Shown: positions 1-3,777 of the stretch, piece by piece | Numbering within the stretch: position 1 is the first letter of the stretch | How the letters are laid out: each line of letters starts with the position of its first letter | Source: Clostridiales bacterium | Lineage (GTDB): Bacteria; Bacillota; Clostridia; Oscillospirales; Oscillospiraceae | Assembly: GCA_009774055.1 (NCBI GenBank) | Contig: VSNB01000212.1 | Coordinates: 1 to 5,462 of the forward strand | Direction of reading: 5' to 3' | Length of the DNA stretch: 5,462 nucleotides | Notes under the pieces: generated by a model | Database searches by the model: none | What the model was told of the DNA's origin: nothing | The model's input: the letters and a program-made list of their open reading frames with translations, nothing else | Made by a program: the position numbers and the translations under genes

Positions 1-52
1 TGATGCCCACGTCCAGGCGGCCCTTCCGGGCCAGGATTTTTGTGACAGCCAT
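1..52 (-). CDS. Start of a putative mobilization relaxase (5' fragment)
   Basis: Seventeen complete codons of a minus-strand gene are visible and the rest lies outside the window. The ATG at 52-50 is preceded directly by GGAGGAGT (60-53), a strong ribosome site. The peptide reads MAVTKILARKGRLDVGI. From memory, this opening resembles the N-terminus of Firmicutes relaxases of the relaxase/mobilization nuclease family, which nick oriT and pilot the transferred strand. The catalytic tyrosine and the histidine motif would lie outside the window and cannot be checked. Context supports the call, because mobC lies upstream in the same direction and these genes are normally neighbours. Here they are separated by a regulator/cupin module, which is unusual. 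The start is certain; the product is an inference from 17 residues plus context. Confidence 0.6.
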   Translation of the reverse strand, partial: MAVTKILARKGRLDVGI

Positions 53-93
53 ACTCCTCCTTGCCGAACAACCGTTTTGACGGAAAGCAGAAG

Positions 94-128
94 GGGCAGG
101 ACACACCGCTCACGGTGATGTCCTGCCC
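94..128 (-). terminator. Strong hairpin after the cupin gene, probable terminator
   Basis: A 10-bp perfect stem (94-103 with 119-128) continues into a 5-bp stem (104-108 with 113-117) with one bulged base (118) and a CTCA loop. It lies about 50 bp past the cupin stop codon. Read on the minus strand it is followed by CTTCTGCTTT, only moderately T-rich. The plus-strand side (CTCTTGCTTC) is similarly T-rich, so it could act in both directions. It would insulate the relaxase from cupin transcription, or attenuate it. Confidence 0.6.
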
Positions 129-178
129 TCTTGCTTCAATTATGGTATTCTTGGATAGCTTGCACAGAAAGATGGCCT

Positions 179-538
179 TTAACCCCCTTCGATCACAGCG
201 TCATCTTTTGTGTATCCTTCCAGTGAACCCTTTTTGACCTGGATGCAGATGAAACTGATGGCGGAGTCCTCGGCCGCGGAGAATTGGCGCTTTGCCGCCG
301 GATCGACCCGAATCCAATCCCCGGCAGCCAGTTCCACCGTCTCACCGTCAATGGCGGCCTTGCCCTTCCCAGAAAGGACCGCGTAGATCTCCTCGTTGTT
401 CTTATGGGAATGGACAAACGGCACACCGGCCCCTGCCGGAAGACTATTGATGCTGATCTTCGCTCCGGTCAGGGAAAGGGCGTCATGCAGTTCCGTCCGC
501 GCATCCGGCGCGATGTTTACTTTTTTGTAGTTTGCCAT
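179..538 (-). CDS. Small single-domain cupin protein
   Basis: This is a 119-residue soluble protein without a signal peptide. It carries cupin motif 1 around residues 36-57: H43-x-H45, then E50 and G57, which fits the metal-binding HxH(x)4E(x)6G pattern. Motif 2 (GDWIRVDP, residues 73-80) is present, but the position where the fourth ligand histidine is expected holds Q85. Any metal site is therefore three-ligand or altered. Single-domain cupins of this kind have varied roles (sugar or small-molecule binding, isomerases, dioxygenases), and the sequence does not tell which. The start is the ATG at 538, with GGAGG at 550-546 seven bases upstream. A longer frame opening with TTG at 613 is not the start, because that TTG is part of the -35 box. 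The gene is downstream of, and codirectional with, an Rrf2 regulator (124-bp gap) and is its likely target. It is cargo relative to the mob genes on either side. Confidence 0.85.
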   Translation of the reverse strand: MANYKKVNIAPDARTELHDALSLTGAKISINSLPAGAGVPFVHSHKNNEEIYAVLSGKGKAAIDGETVELAAGDWIRVDPAAKRQFSAAEDSAISFICIQVKKGSLEGYTKDDAVIEGG

Positions 539-555
539 GATGATACCTCCAAATC

Positions 556-625
556 TTGTTGTAACCGCGGTTGGTACATTGCTATTTATACCACCGTTTA
601 ATTGTAATGTCAAGTGTTACAACAA
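556..625. promoter_or_regulatory. Candidate operator: TTGTAAC inverted repeats around the cupin promoter
   Basis: Read on the minus strand, TTGTAA (622-617) and TTACAA (607-602) form an inverted repeat with a 9-bp spacer that contains the -35 box. A larger 10-bp perfect inverted repeat, TTGTTGTAAC (625-616) and GTTACAACAA (565-556), encloses the whole promoter. The downstream arm is about 15-20 bases past the expected transcript start, beside a palindrome AACCGCGGTT (563-572). Binding here would block RNA polymerase. The adjacent Rrf2 regulator is the natural candidate ligand, but this pairing is inferred from position only. Confidence 0.55.
585..613 (-). promoter_or_regulatory. Sigma-70/SigA promoter of the cupin gene
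   Basis: A perfect -35 TTGACA (613-608) and a -10 TATAAA (590-585) are separated by exactly 17 bp on the minus strand. The predicted transcript start is near 578, about 40 bases before the ATG. This is the strongest promoter seen in the window. Confidence 0.8.
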
Positions 626-662
626 AATAATTTAGAGCTTTTCTGCCTGAAGCGGAAAATCG

Positions 663-1091
663 TCATGCCAGCCGTTTCGTGTCGTTCAAAACATCTTGTA
701 TCGTCACCGATCCCATTTCTTTTTCCATTGCTTTCTGAATCTCATCAAGCCTGACATCCAAAACAGCGTGAATGTTTCTCCCAACGGGGCAGAGCTGGTT
801 CGGATTTTCGTGGAAGTGAAAAAGTCCACCCTCGTCTACACACTCTACAGCGTTATAGACATCAAGCAGTGTGATCTCATCAATGGGTCTTGCAGTATCC
901 GTTCCGCCGCTCCCGCGCATGACCTGCACAATGCCGGCTTTTTTTAGTTGCTGTAACAGCCGCCTAATGACAACGGGATTGACGTTTACGCTGGAGGCGA
1001 TGAAGTCGCTGGTTACCTTCCGGTCATTTTTGAACATCTCAATACAAATAAGGGCATGGACAGCAATCGTAAATCTGCTTGAAATCTGCAT
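663..1091 (-). CDS. Rrf2-family transcriptional regulator (YwnA-like)
   Basis: This 142-residue protein shows the hallmarks of Rrf2-family winged-helix regulators. The N-terminus is MQISSRFTIAVHAL. A helix-turn-helix spans about residues 26-55, with RRLLQQLKKAGIV as recognition helix and following turn, then a wing containing RGSGGT (59-64). A dimerization helix lies near 105-125. Cysteines are C17, C84 and C101. The three-cysteine iron-sulfur cluster pattern of IscR is absent, so it looks more like the YwnA-type, probably non-cluster, group. C84 and C101 (in LCPVGRNI) could serve as redox or small-molecule sensors; that is inference. The start is the second of two adjacent ATGs (1091), six bases after GGAGG (1102-1098); the first ATG (1094) is only three bases away. 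It is codirectional with the cupin gene, whose promoter sits in the 124-bp gap. It has its own promoter upstream. Confidence 0.88.
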   Translation of the reverse strand: MQISSRFTIAVHALICIEMFKNDRKVTSDFIASSVNVNPVVIRRLLQQLKKAGIVQVMRGSGGTDTARPIDEITLLDVYNAVECVDEGGLFHFHENPNQLCPVGRNIHAVLDVRLDEIQKAMEKEMGSVTIQDVLNDTKRLA

Positions 1092-1184
1092 CATATACCT
1101 CCAGATATGGGGGAGAATTATTTTTCCGGCGCTGCCAGTCATTTTTATTGAACTAAAAAGACAATGCCACATCTTGATAAATCT

Positions 1185-1213
1185 ATTATAGAGCATTCTT
1201 CCTCTAAAATCAA
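1185..1213 (-). promoter_or_regulatory. Promoter of the Rrf2 regulator gene
   Basis: On the minus strand, TTGATT (1213-1208, four of six consensus bases) is followed after exactly 17 bp by a perfect TATAAT (1190-1185). The predicted start near 1178 gives a leader of about 87 bases. It begins only about 40 bp past the mobC stop, so the cargo has its own transcription start and does not depend on the mob operon. Confidence 0.65.
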
Positions 1214-1251
1214 ATGCATTCCAAGCAACACCAGCAAGATATAATAAGTTT

Positions 1252-1560
1252 CTATTTCTTTGCGATCTGATACATCAGCTCGTAGACCTGATCCAGCAGG
1301 AACAGCCCCCGTTTAGCGTCCTCCGCCCTGGCGATACCGGCGTTGACGCTGCGGGCGATCTGGTTAATATTGTTGCCGATGTGGTGGATCTCCGTCCGCA
1401 GCTCCTTGATCTCCTGGGAGGGGCGGGCCTTGACCTCCGTTCCCAACAGCAGGCGGCGCAGATAGGCCGTCTTGGATAGACCGCAGAGACGGGCGCTGTG
1501 TTCCAACAGTTCTTTTTCTTCCTTGGACAGCCGCAGGCATATCTCGTATTTCTTTTGCAT
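1252..1560 (-). CDS. mobC: MobC-family relaxosome accessory protein
   Basis: This is a 102-residue basic protein. Residues 1-45 look like a ribbon-helix-helix DNA-binding region (MQKKYEICLRLSKEEKELL, then a helix ending LSKTAYLRRLLLG). The C-terminal half carries the MobC signature around residues 51-75, with IGNNINQIARSVN at 61-73. MobC proteins bind near oriT and help the relaxase open and nick DNA. The start is the ATG at 1560, with AAAGGAG (1572-1566) five bases upstream. The frame stays open to 1752, but that extension would translate a series of hairpins and has no good ribosome site. The relaxase partner would normally follow directly; here about 1.2 kb with a regulator and cupin intervene. 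The putative oriT hairpin array lies immediately upstream. Confidence 0.9.
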   Translation of the reverse strand: MQKKYEICLRLSKEEKELLEHSARLCGLSKTAYLRRLLLGTEVKARPSQEIKELRTEIHHIGNNINQIARSVNAGIARAEDAKRGLFLLDQVYELMYQIAKK

Positions 1561-1575
1561 CAACGCTCCTTTCCA

Positions 1576-1749
1576 CGGCCTGTGGGCCGCAAAATTTCCG
1601 CCCGCAGGCGGCATTGGGGTCAGGGGCTTACCCCTGCAAGCGCGCAAAAGATATCTTTGCGCTATGCTTGCGGGTATACTCGCCCTACGGGGCGAGTATA
1701 CCCTGCGCCCGCCTTTAGGCGGGCAAAGAAGAGCCGGGACGAGCCCGGC
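1576..1749. repeat. Array of seven adjacent hairpins upstream of mobC (putative oriT region)
   Basis: Seven inverted repeats stand almost back to back. They are 1576-1589 (CGGCC stem), 1598-1611 (CCGCC stem), 1621-1636 (CAGGGG stem, CTTA loop), 1636-1671 (two-part 13-bp stem GCAAGC+GCGCAAA with a TAT bulge), 1672-1703 (perfect 14-bp stem), 1707-1724 (GCCCGCC stem, TTTA loop) and 1733-1749 (GCCGGG stem). Loops are mostly 4-5 bases. Position just upstream of mobC, and stem density, suggest the origin of transfer or its relaxosome-binding sites. Only the array is directly seen; the oriT role is inferred. Confidence 0.7.
1672..1713 (+). other. Candidate oriT core: 14-bp hairpin plus nic-like TGCGCCC
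   Basis: The strongest hairpin (GGGTATACTCGCCC, loop TACG, perfect complement) is followed at once on the plus strand by TGCGCCC (1704-1710). RSF1010-type origins also have an inverted repeat followed by a nick site with TGCGCCC, cut within TG/CG. The relaxase type here is unknown and the spacer after the hairpin is shorter than in RSF1010, so this is only a candidate. A nick here would send the strand rightward, so the mob genes would enter last, which is the usual order. Confidence 0.35.
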
Positions 1750-1760
1750 CAACCTGGGTG

Positions 1761-1766
1761 TATAAT
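1761..1766 (+). promoter_or_regulatory. -10 box at the IS110 left end
   Basis: A perfect TATAAT lies six bases inside the proposed left end with no matching -35 upstream (the site 17 bp away reads GACGAG). This is typical of IS110 elements, where the -35 is supplied by the right end after circularization. TG directly precedes the box. In the integrated form it should be weak. A transcript would start near 1773. Confidence 0.5.
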
Positions 1767-1772
1767 AATCCG

Positions 1773-1957
1773 AGGATGGGAAAGTGGGACTTATGCTTGC
1801 TGGGCGCCTGCTCTGGCAGGAGTGCTTTTGAGTGGAGACACCCCGTTCATTCCAAGAAGGATTCGATGTTTAGGTTGGTTGGGTTCGGCCTGGTTCGACT
1901 ACCCGCATTACAATGCCAGCATATTGAACTTCACAGGAATGGTTTGATGCACCATCC
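1773..1957 (+). ncRNA. Candidate IS110 bridge RNA in the left non-coding end
   Basis: In IS110-group elements the segment before the transposase encodes a bridge RNA whose two loops pair with target and donor DNA and guide recombination. This segment has the right place and size. Visible pairings are a hairpin at 1807-1820 (CCTGC, loop TCTG, GCAGG), a stem-loop at 1881-1904 (GGGTTCG with CGA..ACCC, eight-base loop), a small hairpin at 1905-1916, a hairpin at 1936-1957 (GGAATGGT with ACCATCC), and a long-range closing stem TGCTGG (1798-1803) with CCAGCA (1916-1921). TAGGTTGGTTGGGT (1871-1884) can pair, counting G-U, with all 14 bases of the left flank 1743-1756. The boundaries and the guide assignment are inferred. 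Confidence 0.5.
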
Positions 1958-1980
1958 AATCAGAGAAGGAGGAATGGCCT

Positions 1981-3264
1981 ATGCCGGAAAAACCAGTAGC
2001 GGGCATTGATGTCAGCAAAGATTTTAGTGATATGTGCATCATTACGCCAGACAACAAAGTTTTCCAAACAGTTCACATCTTCCATGATGCCACAAGTCTG
2101 CGACGCTCTCTTGCCGCACTGGAGGCGGCAGCACGGGAATTTAGGGAAAAGCCTGTGATCGTGATGGAGTCCACTGCCCATTATCACCGAGTGATTGCGC
2201 AATTTCTGCAATCAGCTGGATATGAAGTCATGGTCATTAACCCCATGCAGTCGGGCGCTCTCAAAAACATCAACATCCGCAAGGTAAAAAGCGATAAATC
2301 TGATGCGCATCGGTTAGCGTTGCTCTATCGTTTGAAAACCTTACACACCACGAACCAGCCAAACGAACTGCTGAGCAACATACGAGATTATTGCCGCCAG
2401 CGTGCTGATATTATGAATAGCCATACTGCGTATGTGAACCGATTGACTTCACTGCTGGATCAGGCTTTCCCAGGCTATGCGCGAGTTTTCAGCCGTGTTG
2501 CGTGCAAATCCTCGCTTGGTATCCTAAAGACATATCCGTCCCCGGCAGCCATCCTTGCTGCTGACCCCGAGCAGCTGGCAGAAACCATCTCAAAGTATGC
2601 CAGGAGAGGTGTTACTACGGATTATGTGATAAAGAAAGTGGCTGCACTTCGGAGGGCGGCGGAAAATGCGGAGGAGATCAACTTGAAACGAGAGGCGTAT
2701 TCCGTCCTGATCGTCACGGTTGCGGAACTGCTTGAGGGACTTCAGCGGCATATCGAAACACTAAAAAAGCGAATCATTGAACTGGCAACTGAGGACCCAT
2801 CCGTTAAATTCGAGGTTAATCTGCTCCAGACAATTCCCGGAATTGGCCTCTATTCCGCTGTCCTGCTGCGCGCCGAAATTGGTGATTTCTCGTTATTCCA
2901 AAAGCCAAAGCAGCTTGTCGCGTTCTTTGGCATGGACCCGTCTACCAGACAGTCTGGTAAATTTGTTGGAACCAAGACCAAAATCTCCAAGCGCGGCTCT
3001 CCCTATGCCAGAGCAATTCTGGATATTTGCGCACAGTCTGCTGTACATCCAGTGAAGGGAAAAGAACCCGCAAATCCCGTTTTGGCCAATTACTATGCTG
3101 AGAAAGTTAAAACGAAAGAACCCAAAGTTGTGAAATGTATCATCATGCGTAAATTGGTCAACATCATATTTGCTGTGCTGAGGGATAAAAAAACTTTTGA
3201 ACTTCGCACCCCAGAAGAACATATCGAACTTCTGAAACACCCCAACATTTCACGCGCAGCCTAA
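1981..3264 (+). CDS. IS110-family DEDD transposase (bridge-RNA-type recombinase)
   Basis: This 427-residue protein opens with the DEDD RuvC-like domain. D10 lies in GIDVSKD, E63 in VMESTAHYH, and D105 and D108 in KSDKSDAHRLA, the four acidic residues expected for the family. A coiled, helical middle (about 120-275) leads to the C-terminal Transposase_20 domain: LLQTIPGIGLYSAVLLRAEIGDF (281-303) is a helix-hairpin-helix-like segment, followed by FFGMDPSTRQSGK (315-327). S325 in RQSG is the likely catalytic serine, since the family uses a serine in this region together with the acidic residues. All key residues are present and the frame is unbroken, so it is probably active. The start is the ATG at 1981, with AAGGAGG (1966-1972) eight bases upstream. 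It is codirectional with the candidate bridge RNA and antisense to the surrounding mob genes. At 427 residues it is at the long end for the family. Confidence 0.95.
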   Translation: MPEKPVAGIDVSKDFSDMCIITPDNKVFQTVHIFHDATSLRRSLAALEAAAREFREKPVIVMESTAHYHRVIAQFLQSAGYEVMVINPMQSGALKNINIRKVKSDKSDAHRLALLYRLKTLHTTNQPNELLSNIRDYCRQRADIMNSHTAYVNRLTSLLDQAFPGYARVFSRVACKSSLGILKTYPSPAAILAADPEQLAETISKYARRGVTTDYVIKKVAALRRAAENAEEINLKREAYSVLIVTVAELLEGLQRHIETLKKRIIELATEDPSVKFEVNLLQTIPGIGLYSAVLLRAEIGDFSLFQKPKQLVAFFGMDPSTRQSGKFVGTKTKISKRGSPYARAILDICAQSAVHPVKGKEPANPVLANYYAEKVKTKEPKVVKCIIMRKLVNIIFAVLRDKKTFELRTPEEHIELLKHPNISRAA

Positions 3265-3302
3265 GAAACTTATCTTGTTAAAGTGACCTGAGATCAACAT
3301 AG

Positions 3303-3427
3303 GCACTCTTGTGCAGAGAGGGGCAACGCCCCTCTTGATTACTCCAAAGTACAGGCACACGAGGCTGTCAAGGCCGCCGAAGGCGTGGCGAAGCCAATGC
3401 CTTGACTGGCTTGTGGGCCTGTGCTAC
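3303..3427 (+). other. Highly folded right non-coding region of the IS110 element
   Basis: Three structures follow the transposase stop. The first is a small hairpin 3303-3314 (GCAC, TCTT, GTGC). The second is a perfect 8-bp hairpin 3317-3335 (AGAGGGGC, loop AAC). The third is a long imperfect stem in which 3351-3363 pairs with 3410-3422 and GTCAAGGC (3367-3374) pairs with GCCTTGAC (3399-3406). Its tip splits into two twin hairpins, CGCC-GAA-GGCG (3375-3385) and TGGC-GAA-GCCA (3386-3396), giving a branched, cross-like fold. Function is unknown. It could be a second RNA, a protein-binding DNA cruciform, or part of the surrounding hairpin array if the element ends earlier. Confidence 0.55.
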
Positions 3428-3448
3428 CTGCTTACACCCTGTTTGAAC

Positions 3449-3474
3449 GCCACCCTTCGAGTGGCTCTATTTTT
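3449..3474 (+). terminator. Possible intrinsic terminator of the IS110 transcript
   Basis: A 5-bp stem GCCAC/GTGGC (3449-3453 with 3461-3465) with a seven-base loop is followed directly by TCTATTTTT (3466-3474). The stem is short, so termination may be partial. Its placement after the transposase and the branched structure fits the end of the plus-strand transcript. Confidence 0.45.
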
Positions 3475-3522
3475 GATGTCTTTATTTGCAAAGTTAAAAT
3501 TTCCTATCCCTTAAAATTCCTC

Positions 3523-3528
3523 TTGACA
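3523..3528 (+). promoter_or_regulatory. Orphan -35 box at the IS110 right end
   Basis: A perfect TTGACA sits 10 bases before the proposed core TGG (3539-3541) in an AT-rich stretch. No -10 box lies 16-18 bp downstream, where the sequence becomes a GC-rich hairpin. Joined to the left end it would stand 16 bp from TATAAT. This matches the junction promoter known for circular IS110 elements. Confidence 0.5.
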
Positions 3529-3544
3529 AATGCTTAGTTGGTCT

Positions 3545-3640
3545 CCCTCACCGCCCAGGGGGCGGTGAGGGCCTTGGCCCCGCCATCGGCGGGGCGACTT
3601 TCTAAGCGGTAGGGTGATTAGAATTGGCGGGCGGAGCCCG
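3545..3640. repeat. Three further GC-rich hairpins right of the IS110 element
   Basis: The first is a 12-bp perfect inverted repeat (CCCTCACCGCCC, 3545-3556, with 3560-3571). The second is an 8-bp one (GCCCCGCC, 3577-3584, with 3588-3595). The third is a smaller CGGGC-GGA-GCCCG (3628-3640). All have three-base loops. They look like a continuation of the array at 1576-1749, so the insertion element appears to have split one hairpin cluster. Together these segments form the candidate oriT region between mobC and the large ICE gene. Confidence 0.7.
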
Positions 3641-3690
3641 TTCTCTCAGCAAAAATCTCGCTTCAACCATAACGCCTCCATTCCAAGCAA

Positions 3691-3772
3691 GGGTGTTATG
3701 TACTGACACCCTCGTCAAATAAAAACCCCCATTTGAGGACAGGCAGGGTGTCAATACATAACCCCCTGCCTG
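3691..3772. repeat. Nested, overlapping inverted repeats beside the large ICE gene
   Basis: Two arms of about 21 bases (3691-3712 and 3745-3765) are inverted copies sharing TTATGTA and TGACACCCT, with one mismatch and one extra base. Inside them TCAAAT (3715-3720) pairs with ATTTGA (3731-3736). A second, competing hairpin pairs CAGGCAGGG (3740-3748) with CCCTGCCTG (3764-3772). The two cannot form together. The block starts six bases past the stop of the 3778-5462 gene. On the minus strand a T-run (3725-3721) follows the second hairpin by about 14 bases, so it may end or attenuate that transcript. A relaxosome or protein-binding role is also possible. Confidence 0.65.
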
Positions 3773-3777
3773 TTGTC

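Larger units (their letters stand above)
1755..3541 (+). mobile_element. IS110-family insertion element, apparently complete
   Basis: One intact IS110-type transposase is flanked by about 226 bp (left) and 277 bp (right) of non-coding DNA. The ends are proposed from a shared TGG at 1755-1757 and 3539-3541. Joining the ends there would give TTGACA, 16 bp, TATAAT, the junction promoter expected of circular IS110 intermediates. No terminal inverted repeats or long target duplication are seen, as is usual for IS110. The element lies inside a GC-rich hairpin array and runs opposite to the mob genes. The presence of the element is sure. The exact ends are inferred; the right end could lie nearer the gene if the folded region after 3300 belongs to the host element. 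Confidence 0.75.

Noticed and set aside
539..613. N-terminal extension of the cupin starting at a TTG (613)
   Set aside because: That TTG is the first triplet of the TTGACA -35 box, and the -10 box and transcript start lie inside the supposed coding extension. A good ribosome site precedes the ATG at 538.
1092..1196. Longer start for the Rrf2 regulator at 1196
   Set aside because: The extension overlaps the -10 box (1190-1185), while the family-typical MQISSRF start has a well-placed GGAGG.
1561..1752. N-terminal extension of MobC to 1752
   Set aside because: It would translate the hairpin array, has no ribosome site, and the ATG at 1560 matches the family start with AAAGGAG upstream.
1472..2009. 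Plus-strand open frames through the hairpin array and IS110 left end
   Set aside because: They translate palindromes and the candidate bridge RNA, and no ribosome site or protein motif is visible.
3303..3427. Group II intron or CRISPR remnant
   Set aside because: There is no domain V-like motif, no reverse transcriptase, and no regularly spaced direct repeats. The stems fit a branched hairpin only.
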